Assembly (NCBI GenBank): GCA_030760725.1
Contig: JASWHV010000010.1
Coordinates: 30,881,760-30,945,759, forward strand
Reading direction: 5' to 3'
Length of the DNA stretch: 64,000 nt
Source of the DNA: Neostapfia colusana
Taxonomy: Eukaryota; Streptophyta; Magnoliopsida; Poales; Poaceae
Position 1 is the first letter of the stretch; every line of letters starts with the position of its first letter. Shown here one piece after another: positions 9,356 to 21,418 of this stretch. A program made the translations under genes and the position numbers. Below the pieces are notes generated by a model. It did no database searches. It had not been told where the DNA came from and saw only the letters and a program-made list of their open reading frames with translations.

Positions 9356-11284
9356 TGACACGACCCCCTTGGTCCTGTCGAGCCAGGATCACGCTGAGGG
9401 GTGCTGCGTTGCACAGCACCGTATAACACACGTCAAAGGTGCAAAGTGGAAGCGGAAGTTTTATTACATAAACAAGTTTATGAACATGTTTACATCAAAA
9501 TAAGTTCAGTCTACACTCGTGGGCGTAGACTAAGCATCAAGTGCACGTTCAGCCCTCGAACGTGTCCTTGCTAGCACACACGCACACTTACTCTGGGGCG
9601 TGCACGACTCCCACTCGACGGGGTTCCCCTCCTGGGGTTCCGTCTCCTCTTTGGGAGTCCCTTCCTCATAGAACCCTGCAAAAGCTTCAAACACAAGCAG
9701 TGAGCACGAAGGCTCAGCAAGTCTGACCCGTCTCACCTAAACATGGAACTTCTACATGAGGGTAATGGGTTGCATGAGGTAAAAATCATTTGCAAGGACT
9801 CGCCTAATTAGTAGAACCTTACTTTCAAGTTTTAGCAGCAGGTTGTGGAGAACCTTACGCTAAGGCACATGAGAGAGCCGCAATCAAACAAGAAACGCAT
9901 TTCTCTCATGTACTTTGCCCAAAGTTGAAAAGAACTTTAATTAGCTCTAAGCTACAGCATATCATTAACAATCAATGTCCAGCTTTCAATCAGCAACATT
10001 TTAACATGTAACTAGCCTGTTCTTTCTACGTCACGGTACAGTGAACAAGTGGTACTCACTGACCGCGAGGGACGGCGATTATAATCGATTTACACCTGCA
10101 GGGTTACCCGAACAACCCATCACGTACGCCCGTACTCGATGTTGCCTACAAAAACCATCACGGACGCCGTACGCGACTACCTTTCACCCGTTAGCCAAAT
10201 ATTGAACCGGTCCCATCGTCCCGAGCAAGAGGTCTCTGCACGCGCATCTCTGTGCCGCCAGCCGATTTACACTTCGAGCTCTCAACCTACCCTCTGAACG
10301 ACGGGCAATGCCTCAATACCCAGCTACCCGGGTTACATCAGTTTCCCGGTTCCCATATGGCCGGTAGGTCTTCGGTACTGTTCTAGCTTGTTCAACAGGC
10401 CCGCACATGGCTCGATCCTCAATTGACACAAGCGGAGCTACAGCACACAGGCCCCAAAATCCTGCTGCCCTTACTCTACGCTCGGTCTCATTTTCTTGCC
10501 ATGTGTATCATGTGCTATCTCTACCCGAGCAATGTGCCTCTAGCCTATTCTCGCGAGTAGTTCCAACTACTCGACTTGTACCGAATCGTACTCTATCCTA
10601 GCAATGCAGTGGCTAACGGGGTTTGCAATCCTAAACCCAACCCATGGTTCTCTTGGCTATGCAGTGGGGCTTCCAAACAAGACTCTAATGCACAGAATAA
10701 AGGAAACAAGTATGTGCTCAAAACAATAAAAATTTGTAAAAAGGTTAATGCAAACCGGAGCTTGCCTTGCTGCTCTTGGTCGTAGGCTAGCTGTTCCTCC
10801 GGAGTAACGAAGTCTAGGACTTCGGGTTCCTCCTCGACCTTAGCGACTACATGATATAAGAAACATATGTATCAATTTAAATGCATTTGTATTAACTTTA
10901 AAGTTGTGAAGTCTATAACCCTTGCCAGACAGACCTAATGACTGTGAAACTTTTACTATGGCTTGGTTACAACCTAAATAGAGACTTGGTCAAGTTTTAG
11001 TTGCAGCAAAGCTCATTTGAGCCCTCCACAATTAGTTATATCCTTGACCTTAATTGGAACTCTTAGGGTGTTCTAGGAATTTTCATGAAACAAAATATGA
11101 CTTTCTGAAAACTGGATTTTCAGAGGGTTCTAATGAATTTGGTCTCACTTAATTTGGAAGTCCCTAACTAAAGATATGAGCTAAACAATTTCAGAGAAAA
11201 TTCTGAAAATGTTTCTGAACATTTTATATTTTCTCTGGAACAGTTTCACTAATCACACCATTAGGTGGATCAGATGAGCTCAAA
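9356..11284 (-). repeat. 3' LTR of A, distal part
   Basis: Aligns with 34829-36758 of the 5' LTR of A with a few percent scattered differences by eye. It is interrupted at 11284/11285 by B; the rest is at 25460-27573. The recurring small plus-strand frame at 9541-9726 is just LTR sequence. Confidence 0.92.
11280..11284. repeat. Left target-site duplication of B (TCAAA)
   Basis: TCAAA precedes the TG at 11285 and recurs at 25460-25464 right after the terminal CA of B. The A LTR then resumes with TGGATCTGAAATTTTTATGG, as in the uninterrupted 5' LTR of A. Confidence 0.93.
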
Positions 11285-13011
11285 TGACACGACCCCACTG
11301 GTCCTGTCGAGCCAGGATCACGCTGAGGGGTGCTGCGTTGCACAGCACCGTATAACACACGTCAAAGGTACAAAGCGGAAGCGGAAGCTTTATTACATAA
11401 ACAAGTTTATTAACATGTTTACATCAAAATAAGTTTAGTCCACACTCGCGGGCGTAGACTAAGCATCAAGTGCACGTTCAGCCCTCGAACGTGTCCTTGC
11501 TAGCACACACGCACACTAACTCTGCGGGGTGCACGACTCCCACTCGACGGGGTTCCCCTCCTGGGGTTCCGTCTCCTCTTCGGGAGTCCCTTCCTCATAG
11601 AACCCTGCAAAAGCTTCAAACACAAGCAGTGAGCACGAAGGCTCAGCAAGTCTGACCCGTCTCACCTAAACATGGAACTTCTACATGAGGGTAATGGGTT
11701 GCATGAGGTAAAAATCATTTGCAAGGACTCGCCTAATTAGTAGAACCTTACTTTCAAGTTTTAGCAGCAGGTTGTGGATAACTTTACGCTAAGGCACATG
11801 AGAGAGCCGCAATCAAACAAGAAACGCATTTCTCTCATGTACTTTGCCCAAAGTTGAAAAGAACTTTAATTAGCTCTAAGCTACAGCATATCATTAACAC
11901 TCAATGTCCAACTTTCAATCAGCAACATTTTAACATGTAACTAGCCTGTTCTTTCTACGTCACGGTACAGTGAACAAGTGGTACTCACTGACCGCGAGGG
12001 ACGGCGATTATAATCGATTTACACCTGCAGGGTTACCCGAACAACCCGTCACGTACGCCCGTACTCGATGTTGCCTACAACAACCATCACGGACGCCGTA
12101 CGCGACTACCTTTCACCCGTTAGCCAAATATTGAACCGGTCCCATCGTCCCGAGCAAGAGGTCCCTGCACATGCATCTCTGTGCCGCCAGCTGATTTACA
12201 CCTCGAGCTCTCAACCTACCCTCTGAACGACGGGCAATGCCTCAATACCCAGCTACCCGAGTTACATCAGTTTCCCGGTTCCCATATAGCCGGTAGGTCT
12301 TCGGTACTGTTCTAGCTTGTTCAACAGGCCCGCACACGGCTCGGTCCTCAATCGACACAAGCGGAGCTACAGCACACAGGCCCCAAAGTCCTGCTGCCCT
12401 TACTCTCCGCTCGGTCTCATTTTCTTGCCATGTGTTTCATGTGCTACCTCTACCCGAGCAATGTGCCTCTAGCCTATTCTCGCGAGTAGTTCCAACTACT
12501 CGACTTGTACCGAATCCTACTCTATCCTAGCAATGCAGTGGCTAACGAGGTTTTCAATCCTAAACCCAACCCATGGTTTTCTTGGCTGTGCAGTTGGGTT
12601 TCCAATCAAGACTCTAATGCAAAGAACAATATGCAAAGATGTGCTCAAAACAATAAATATTTGTAAAAAGGTTAATGCAAACCGGGGCTTGCCTTGCTGC
12701 TCTTGGTCGTAGGCTAGCTGTTCCTCCGGGGTAACGAAGTCTAGGACTTCGGGTTCCTCCTTGACCTTAGCGACTACATGATAAGAACAATGTATGTATT
12801 AATTTAAATGTATTTGTATTAACTTTGAAGTTGTGAAGTCTATAACCCTTGCTAGACAGACCTAATAACTGTGAAACTTTTACTGTGGCTTGGTTACAAC
12901 CTAAACAAAGACTTGGTCAAGTTTTAGTTGCAGCAAAGCTCATTTGAGCCCTCCACAAATAATTATGTCCTTGACCTTAATTGGAACTCTTAGGGTGTTC
13001 TAGGAATTTTC
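11285..13011 (-). repeat. 3' LTR of B, distal 1.73 kb
   Basis: Corresponds to positions ~2316-4041 of the LTR (matching 21419-23144). It stops abruptly at 13011, where a plus-strand LTR start (TGTAAGGGCC) follows. Confidence 0.9.
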
Positions 13012-16000
13012 TGTAAGGGCCTCAGTTTTTGACACCCATTTGCAGTGTTCATCCCCACACCACACACCTCATTTGAGGAAAAATGATGAACACAAATAAA
13101 GAGCAAGTAACAATTATCAACATGCTCATTAGGGAACAAACTCACACATTGCAAAAGTGGTACTTCCCACATGTGATATAGATGGGCTGGACATATGAAA
13201 ACTCCTACACTTTGCCAAGAATGTCCATGCCAAGTTTCACCCAAATTCAAAACATTTTTGAGGTCATCTTGGGTGTAGATAGGAAAGGGGCAGTTTGAAA
13301 ACATATTCAAATTCAAACTGTTTTCACCCACTGAATTTAAAAGTGGAAGGCATATTCTTGCTCAGCACATTTTTGTGAGCTCACACACCAATTTTCACTC
13401 CATTTGGAGTTGATCTTGACATGAGCTAAGGGGGAGAAATTCAAACTTTATTTGAATTTCAAACTGCACTTGTGCTGAAATTCATTCAAACCAAACCTCA
13501 TTTGAACTTTGATCAATTCAAATGGCTCTTGGGTGAATAATTTGAGTTGCCAAGGGTAGAATAGGGTTCACTGTTTACCACAGCTGTTAGGAATAAATTT
13601 CAGAGGTTAAAAGAGGAGTGGGACCCACATGTCAGCCTCAGCCTCAAAGCAAACCGACTGAACCACAGTTCAGTCGGTTCCCGGCTGTTGTGCGCGCGCG
13701 CCACCGAAGGGGCCGGCCGGCGCCAGCTCCTGCTGCGTGCCCCAAGCCGGAGGCCAGCCGGCCGAGCTATTTATTCCCTCCCCGGCGTGCCTCAGTCACC
13801 ATTTCCCCGAGCTACCGACGTGCGCGACTGCTTTTCCCACTGCCATCGCCGCCGCTCGAGTTCCTGCTTGATCAAGCCGATCGCAGCTCCCTCTTTCCAT
13901 TCCAAGGTCCCAGCAAGGTACTAGCAACCATCCTCCATCCTTCCCATTGATAGAAATCGATTGAAACCGAGTGATATCGGCTGTGCCGAAAGATCAAACT
14001 CGGAACTGGAAACCGCCGCACCTCGGGCTCTCGTGGACAGCCCAACCTGGGCGTTGTCACGCCCGAGCCAAGGCACCCTTGGACGCGCAAGTGATCGGTG
14101 CTGCTCATCCCCGAGCCACAGCTCGAGTGGTTGCTCACCGGCGGCGAATTTCCACTTTTCCCCTTTCTGTGTGCAGAACGACCCTCGGGTACGATTCTGT
14201 TTAATTCGTGCTCTAGAAAGGATTAGAGGGCCTCAGGCCACTCCCACACGAACTAGACACGGTGACGCACAAGTTGCCTTCACAACTCTGGGCCGGAGAA
14301 CTTCTGTGCCCGGCGTAATTCAAGGTCTACTAATGGCGGAACGCACGGGGGGTATCGGGCGCACGGTGAGGACCTATTTCGGGCCTTCCCCGAGCTGCCC
14401 CGAGTTCATGTCGACCTTCTCTGAGGTCCACTGATGCTCCCCGACCGGTTTCCCAAGTAGCTGAGGCACTAGGAGCATCAGCCGACATGGCCGAAGTCGT
14501 TCCGATATGGCGGCTCGTCGCCGACCATGCTCCGGCCGTTGTCATGAGCAGCTGACCCTCGGATCATGTTCCCCAAGTAAAAGTAGGCAGGGGCGGCCAG
14601 AATCAAGAAGTTTGAAGCTGTACAGCAGCCGGCGGCGAGCTCTCCGGCGAGGTCCCTCGGCGGCGGAGCGCGGGTGTCGCGAGGTTGAAGAAGGGGGTGG
14701 ACCCCAGCTGTCAGCGGCCGATATTTTGAATCGGGATCCGGCTGCGGCCGGGATCGGGTGTGCTGGCGCGCAAAAGCCTTGTGGGCCGCGGTGTGCTGTC
14801 GCTTCGGCGTGCGACGCGTGTCTCCTGGGCCCACGCGCGAGTTTAAACTTTTCCCCGATTTTCAGATTTCCTTCAAACTTCAAATCCTTATAACTTTGGC
14901 TAGAAAGCTCCAAATTGAGTGAACCAAATTTTGCTGGATTCAGCTCTTTGAGTACTTTCCAGAAAATCAAGTGTCACTTCATGAGATTCCTTAATTCTCC
15001 AGAATTAATTCCTTAAAGTTTAAACTGTTAGGAATTTTAACTGGAGAATCATTTGGAGGAAAATCCTGAAATTTTGCTGAGATGTTCACCAAAATATCCT
15101 TGAACTACCATAAAAATTTCAGATCCATTTGAGCTCATTTAGTCCACCTAATAGTGTGATTAGTAAAACTGTTCCAGAGAAAATAGAAAATGTTCAGAAA
15201 CATTTTCAGAATTTTCTCTGAAATTGTTTAGCTCATATCTTTAGTTAGAGACTTCCAAATTAAGTGAGACCAATTCCATTAGAACCCTCTGAAAATCTAG
15301 TTTTCAGAAAGTCATAGTTTGTTTCATGAAAATACCTAGAACACCCTAAAAGCCTTTAATTAAGGTCAAGGACATAATTATTTGTGGAGGGCTCAAATGA
15401 GCTTTGCTGCAACTAAAACTTGACCAAGTCTCTGTTTAGGTTGTAACCAAGCCACAGTAAAAGTTTCACAGTCATTAGGTCTATCTAGTAAAGGTTATAG
15501 ACTTCACAACTTCAAAGTTAATACAAAAGCATTTAATTAATACATACATTGTTCTTATCATGTAGTCGCTAAGGTCGAGGAGGAACCCGAAGTCCTAGAC
15601 TTCGTTACTCCGGAGGAACAGCTAGCCTACGACCAAGAGCAGCAAGGCAAGCCCCGGTTTGCATTAACCATTTTATAAATTTTTATTGTTTTGAGCACAT
15701 ACTTGTTTTCTTTATGTTGTGCATCAGAGTCTTGTTTGGAAACCCCACTGCATAGCCAAGAAAACCATGGGTTGGGGTTTAGGATTGCAAACCCCGTTAG
15801 CCACTGCATTGCTAGGATAGAGTAGGATTCGGTACAAGTCGAGTAGTTGGAACTACTCGCGAGAATAGGCTAGAGGCACATTGCTCGGGTAGAGATAGCA
15901 CATGATACACATGGCAAGAAAATGAGACCGAGCGGAGAGTAAGGGCAGCAGGACTTTGGGGCCTGTGTGCTGTAGCTCCGCTTGTGTCGATTGAGGACCG

Positions 16001-16620
16001 AGCCGTGTGCGGGCCTGTTGAACAAGCTAGAACAGTACCGAAGACCTACCGGCTATATGGGAACCGGGAAACTGATGTAACTCGGGTAGCTGGGTATTGA
16101 GGCATTGCCCGTCGTTCAGAGGGTAGGTTGAGAGCTCGAGGTGTAAATCAGCTGGCGGCACAGAGATGCGCGTGCAGGGACCTCTTGCTCGGGACGATGG
16201 GACCGGTTCAATATTTGGCTAACGGGTGAAAGGTAGTCGCGTACGGCGTCCGTGATGGTTGTTGTAGGCAACATCGAGTACGGGCGTACGTGACGGGTTG
16301 TTCGGGTAACCCTGCAGGTGTAAATCGATTATAATCGCCGTCCCTCGCGGTCAGTGAGTACCACTTGTTCACTGTACCGTGACGTAGAAAGAACAGGCTA
16401 GTTACATGTTAAAATGTTGCTGATTGAAAGTTGGATATTGATTGTTAATGATATGTTGTAGCTTAGTGCTAACTAAAGTTCTTTTCAACTTTGGGCAAAG
16501 TACATGAGAGAAATGCGTTTCTTGTTTGATTGCGGCTCTCTCATGTGCCTTAGCGTAAAGTTCTCCACAACCTGCTGCTAAAACTTGAAAGTAAGGTTCT
16601 ACTAATTAGGCGAGTCCTTA
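13012..16620 (+). repeat. Element C: plus-strand LTR fragment (first ~3.6 kb) in the 3' LTR of B
   Basis: Begins exactly at the LTR terminus TGTAAGGGCCTCAG and runs collinearly with the inverted sequence of the B 5' LTR to GGCGAGTCCTT at 16619. There it jumps into B pol (ATCTTAATCTGATGG). CCTT occurs in both the LTR (GAGTCCTTGCAAAT) and intact pol (GCCCTTATCTTAA, see 30110-30125), so the junction has 4-bp microhomology. The last ~430 bp of the LTR, the internal region of C and its second LTR are absent. The 5 bp to the left (TTTTC) would be its TSD, with the partner deleted. Confidence 0.85.
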
Positions 16621-18700
16621 TCTTAATCTGATGGTACCCGGATCTTAAATCCATCTTGGAAAAGATCTTTGCTTCGACCAACTGATCAAACAACATGTCG
16701 ATCCGTGGCAACGGGTACTTGTTCTTGATGGTTACGGCATTTAATGGACGGTAGTCCACGCAAAGCCGCAACGTTTCATCCTTCTTTTTGACAAATAATG
16801 CCGAACAGCCCCATGGCGAGGAGCTCGGCCTAATAAAACCCTTCTCCAGAAGGTCCGTGAGCTGAGTCTTCAGTTCAGCCAACTCCTTGGGCGCCATCTT
16901 GTACGGCCTTCGGGATATTGGCATGGTTCCCGGTGCAAGTTCAATCTTGAACTCCACCTCTCTATCGGGTGGCATCGCCGGCAAATCGTCCGGGAATACA
17001 TCCGGGAACTCTCGGACCACTGGAATGTCTTCCAATCTGATGGTTGTGGCTTGATAGACACTTGGAAGTTTTATTTCTGGACTGTCCAGAAATAATGAGT
17101 GAGAACCGTGCACCTCTGAGTTTAAGTGCACGACTCGAAGGACGGTGTCTAAAACAGCGCCGTGGCGGGTTAACCACGACATCCCTAGGATGACATCGAC
17201 CTTCTGTCCCTCTAAGATAATGAGAGACGTGGGGTACACTCTACCCGCTAAGCATAATGGTGCTTTGGAGACCATTACGCTTGCTGAAATCTTCCCACCC
17301 GGTGAACAAATTAAATATGGACTATCGGTGGGTAGTATTGGCAAGCTGTGTTTAGCAATGAAAGCTTGGCTAATAAAATTATGCGTGGCGCCCGAATCAA
17401 ATAGTACTATAGCGGGATGCTGGTGGAGTTGGAACATACCCGCAAGGATTGGCTCGCCCTCCGGCACGTACTCAATGGCAAGCTGGTGGACAGTGCCGGG
17501 CCTAGGGTTTGCCCGCCGCGCATTAGTAGGGTTCCGGGGTTGATTCCTCCCCGGAAACTGTGGTGCCACTCCGCCGCCTTGCCTCTCCGGGCAACTGCTC
17601 GCGAAGTGTCCTGGACGACCACACTTGTAACATGTGGCCGCTGCTGGTGGAGTACTTGGTGGACGAAAGCCCGGCATGCGTTGCGGAGGTGCAAACGCAC
17701 GCGGCATCGCCCGCTGCTGCTGTTGTTGTTGCGGTGGTGCTGGCAGTGCCGGCCGGAATGCCGGTGAAGAATACGGCCGACCGCGGAACGGCATCGACCG
17801 CTGTGGTGGTTGCCAGCGCGGACCTGATGGTGGGCGATTCACCATCCGAAACTTCTGAGAAGGACTGCCTCCCTCTCCGCTGCTCTGCGGCGCACTTCGC
17901 TTTCGCTCTGCCGCCGCCAACTCCTTGCCGGAGTCCTCCTGAACAATCGCAGCATCAATTATGTCGTTGAGGCTGCCGCGATTGAACATCGCCAGCTTGT
18001 CCTTCAGGAGCGGGTTAAGCCCCTGGTAAAAGTGGTCCCGCCGCTTCTCGTCCGTATCTGCGTGATACGACGCGTAGAGCGCGAGATCGTTGAACGCCCT
18101 GGAATATTCCAGCGCGTTTCGGCTCCCTTGTTGCAGGTGTAGGAACTCCTGCGTCTTCCTCTTCATCAAACCGGGCGGTATATGATAGGCCCTGAAGGCC
18201 GTCCGGAATTCCGCCCAGGTCATCACTCGGTCGGTGGGTTGTGAAGCACAGAAGTTGGCCCACCACGCGCTCGCGGATCCTTGGAGCTGCTGGACCGCGA
18301 ACTGAGTCTTGCGCTGCTCGCTGATTTGGAGCAGCCCGAACTTCATCTCTAGGGCGCGGAGCCAGTTGTCCGCGTCAAGTGGTTCATCCGCCCTTGAGAA
18401 TACAGGGGGATGAGTCGCCAGGAAGTCGGAGTAGGAGCTCTGTTGGCGCTCCTCACGATCTTGACGTCTCTCTGGGCGAGACGTATTCGCAATTAATGTT
18501 TGCAGCAGCTCTGTGTGCTGCTGATGTGAACCCGCCATTGCCGCGACAATGTCGGCCAATGTAACCGTTGGCAGTGGCGGTGGCAGTGTTTGCTGTTGCG
18601 GTTGCTGCTGCTGTCCCGAGGAGTCCTCGGGAGGCGGTTGGGAGGTCTCTCCCCCTTGGCTAGTACCTCCAACATCAGGGTTGGCACGAGTACGCGTCAT
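16621..18700 (-). pseudogene. gag-protease-partial RT polyprotein of B, truncated in RT
   Basis: I take the start at ATG 18700 (MTRTRANP), directly after an acceptor-like GAATTTCAG-A; the frame stays open further upstream without a better ATG. The frame has no stop for about 693 codons. It contains a gag capsid-type domain (YSDFLATHPPVF at ~85-100, WWANF, WAEFRTAF), a Pro/Gln-rich linker, a CCHC zinc knuckle CYKCGRPGHFASSC (357-370), a retropepsin motif FDSGATHNF (D at ~435), and RT start motifs (VDYRPLNAVTIKNKYPLPRI and MDLRSGYHQIKIR). At 16621/16620 it runs into inverted LTR sequence and ends at a chance stop near 16550. The RT catalytic FIDD, RNase H and integrase are missing, so only Gag and protease could be made. 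Confidence 0.88.
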
Positions 18701-18972
18701 TCTGAAATTCAGCATAGCAGCAATTAGCACATGTCTTACTCAAAATTCCATAAACAGCAGTAGGTATTGAAGCGACGCATGATTAACTTGCACAACATTC
18801 ACATATATTGATAAAGCATAAACTTTATACAAGATACATTATTCTCGGATCTCTGAGAAGTCGTGCTCATGTCGTCACTACCTATACATACGCTACTGTC
18901 TACACGACATGTCACCGATTACAAAAGTTGGGTTACGCTACCCTAGCTGCCCTACTTGGCAACCGTAACCCC
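18701..18972. promoter_or_regulatory. AT-rich spacer between ORF1 and gag of B with an acceptor-like site
   Basis: About 270 bp without a gene. On the minus strand it ends in TGCTATGCTGAATTTCAG followed by A-ATG of gag, a good plant 3' splice site (acceptor CAG at 18704-18702). The same GAATTTCAG-AATG is kept in A (acceptor 32199-32197). It may serve as the acceptor for a spliced mRNA that places gag first. Confidence 0.5.
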
Positions 18973-19917
18973 CTACTCGGAGTAGAACTCGACCTCCCGT
19001 GGGTCGTCCTCCTCCGGTACCTCAGCTGGTGGCTCTGTATCTACCACCTCTTCTCCCATCCCGGGTTCTTCCATTGCTGGAAGACCCAAGACCACCGGTA
19101 TACCTAACACCGGGGGCACGAGGTGCTGCAATGCATGCACCTCGTCCATAGCCTGGTTGTAGTCCTCTTCCCAGCCTTGTCCTTCCTCAATAGCGTCGTC
19201 CCGCTCTTGAGCAAGGTCCTCATTCTGCTGGGTTAGAGTCTGCACCAGCTCTTGCAACGCCGCGATGTCAACACGGCTCTTCTTCTTTGCCTTCTTCAGA
19301 CGACGCAACTGATTGTTTTGTTCATTCAGTCGCTTGATCGTCGGAAGGAGCACATTACGGAGTGCGCTGTGAGCACCCTCGAAATGATCTCCACGGCTTG
19401 TGCTCTCCTTGAGCTTGCTGGCGAGATGCTCCGTATGAACAGCTTGGCTGTCCATCACCGCGTTTCCCGCCCTCATTTGGAGGCTGAGGTTTGCCTCCGC
19501 GGGGTTGTACCTTGGGCAACTCGGGTCTGTTGCCTCCAGGTACCTTTCTTCCCACACATGCTGAGCTCGCCCCTCCACCGGAACGAGTGCGTATGGAGTA
19601 TCCTCCACAGCCTGCACGTGTAGTTGGCAGAAGCGTGACATAGTGTCACGGGCTGCCACTTGCCACATCCCTTCCGGTTGTCTCCCTCTCACCGTGACGG
19701 TGAATGGCACCCAACCGGGTGGCGTAGGTCCTACAGGAACCTCGACATGGATCGTCCACGTCTTGTTCCCCTCTTCGCCTTCTTCCTTGGCGAAGTATTG
19801 CGGCATCTGGTTGTACCCGAAATATTGGAGCATTTGCCACAATGCTTCCGGGTAGCCGCTACGGTCAGAGCAGTGGGAAACTACCCACCCGTTCTCCAAC
19901 CGTTTATCTGCTGCCAT
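18973..19917 (-). CDS. ORF1 of B: extra coiled-coil protein upstream of gag (314 aa)
   Basis: An intact frame from ATG 19917 (MAADKRLENG), sitting between the leader and gag on the same strand. The N-terminal ~150 residues look globular, with an aromatic-rich start (SYPEALWQM-like, YFGYNQMPQYF), a stretch containing IHVEVPVGPTPPGW and an SRFCQLHVQ segment. Residues ~185-265 are predicted coiled coil by heptad-like content and include a very basic patch RRLKKAKKKSR (~204-214), a possible nuclear-localisation or RNA-binding stretch. The last ~30 residues are acidic. An acceptor-like TATTTTTACAG immediately precedes the ATG. A has a homologous copy with one frameshift; E has none. I do not recognise the family. 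It is not gag, envelope or any enzyme I know. Confidence 0.8.
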   Translation of the reverse strand: MAADKRLENGWVVSHCSDRSGYPEALWQMLQYFGYNQMPQYFAKEEGEEGNKTWTIHVEVPVGPTPPGWVPFTVTVRGRQPEGMWQVAARDTMSRFCQLHVQAVEDTPYALVPVEGRAQHVWEERYLEATDPSCPRYNPAEANLSLQMRAGNAVMDSQAVHTEHLASKLKESTSRGDHFEGAHSALRNVLLPTIKRLNEQNNQLRRLKKAKKKSRVDIAALQELVQTLTQQNEDLAQERDDAIEEGQGWEEDYNQAMDEVHALQHLVPPVLGIPVVLGLPAMEEPGMGEEVVDTEPPAEVPEEDDPREVEFYSE

Positions 19918-20930
19918 CTGTAAAAATATATTTGAGGAATGTCAAATATTTATTTGAACAGTAAACCATTGAGTTATAACAAAAGATATGTCATTGAACC
20001 CCTAAAACTTGGAAACATAGTTCAAATTTTTAAACAAATTTGGCTGCTGATCTGCTGTTCCCATGACAGCCCTGACCAGTTTCCATATCAATCTGATTTA
20101 GGCCAGGTTAAAAGCAAAAACAGTCCTGGAGCTCAACATCAAAGTTAAAGTTAACTTCAATAGCTCTCCAGAAAGCATTTGCTTGGCCTATGATATGTCC
20201 TGGTTCAAAAGTTATGAGAGGTCAAAGTGAACAGAATTTCTGGAGAAAATTGGACAGCACCTCCCTGCTTTAGGTACTGCTTTGATCCAAGAATCCCAGT
20301 TAATTCTATTCCTAACTTGACAAAACTTTCTGTTACAATGTCGTAACCCATCTCATAAGCTTTCCAGAACTACCTCATTTTCTATTTTTGGATTTTTAAG
20401 CAGGAAGTTATGCTTAATTTACAGAGAGTTTACAGAGAGTCTTTGCTCTGTCCTGTTTTCTGGACAGTTTCAACTCTGCTGCATTTTTCGAGTGGTTAAG
20501 GGATGAAACACCTCTGGGACTCAACAGAAAAGTTGCAAAGCTTCTCCATAGCTTTCCAGAAATGTATCATACGACCCCAACCTCGAAAGAACTCGACCTC
20601 TAGCCTCTGATTAACTTCAGCCTTGATTCAGCTGGAAACAGAGTGCTCTGTCCTTAACATCCTATAAGTTGAAAACTTATTAGCTTTGAACATCCTGTAT
20701 AAGGGAAGGAGTTACATCAAGTTTTACTACTTTGGATCAAAACCTTCAAGTTTTTAAATGAAGTTGTTTATTTAGTTGGGTGTGACGTCGATGTGTCACA
20801 AGATTATGTCGGTACTACGTCCTCACAAAGAAGAAACCTATACCGGACTTAGCCGGCTTCGTTAGTTCAGTGGCACTACTCGTCACTCGCACACGGATGC
20901 TACACGTCTACCGTTTCGTGGTAAGGCTAC
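19918..20930 (-). other. Putative 5' leader intron of B (~1013 nt)
   Basis: On the minus strand the donor is TTTCTGCAG followed by GTAGCC at 20931/20930 and the acceptor is ATATATTTTTACAG at 19918, directly before the ORF1 ATG. Most of the segment is AT-rich while ORF1 is GC-rich, a typical intron/exon contrast in grasses. A and E have a matching donor and acceptor. No transcript evidence was available. Confidence 0.6.
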
Positions 20931-21402
20931 CTGCAGAAATTCAACCAATCATCAGACTCGGCTGCACACCGAGCCCGGAATCCATATAGTTTGTACACCC
21001 GGCCGTCATCACTCGCCCGGATGTTCTCAAGCCAAACACGCCTTGAGTTACGTGTTCACGTTTTAGACCACGTGACGGGGTCTCCCATATTGCACCACGC
21101 ACGCCAGGGACAGACGTTGCTCGAATACCCCAAATGACATGAAGAGTCGTAGAGGATATCAAAGCGGGTCGGGTTACCTGCCACCCGTGGGGCTCCACCC
21201 TTCAGCTTGTGCGCACTGGTGGACAGCGCTTACGTGCACCCCCCAAGACATGAACGTCCCGAGATGCACGATTTTCCGACATAACAAATAGGTTAATAAG
21301 CCACTTTCTATATACTAATAACATCCTTATACGGGCTACTAACTCGTTCCTCACTGGATTTTTGAAAAAGAAGACCTTTGTACTGTGTTAAACCTCAAGC
21401 GA

Positions 21403-21414
21403 GCTCTGATACCA
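21403..21414 (-). other. Primer-binding site of B (initiator tRNA-Met type)
   Basis: Minus-strand TGGTATCAGAGC, complementary to the 3' end of plant initiator tRNA-Met (established PBS of many Ty3/gypsy elements), four bases from the LTR end at 21419. Confidence 0.92.
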
Positions 21415-21418
21415 ACGC

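Noticed and set aside
9541..9726. A 61-62-codon plus-strand frame repeated at 9541, 11470, 21604 and 35014
   Set aside because: It occurs only because the same LTR segment is present four times; it is antisense to the elements, has no better start context, and no domain.
17145..17970. Plus-strand frames of 130-136 codons opposite B gag, also present opposite A gag
   Set aside because: Shadows of the conserved gag-protease frame on the minus strand; repeated in A only because gag is repeated.
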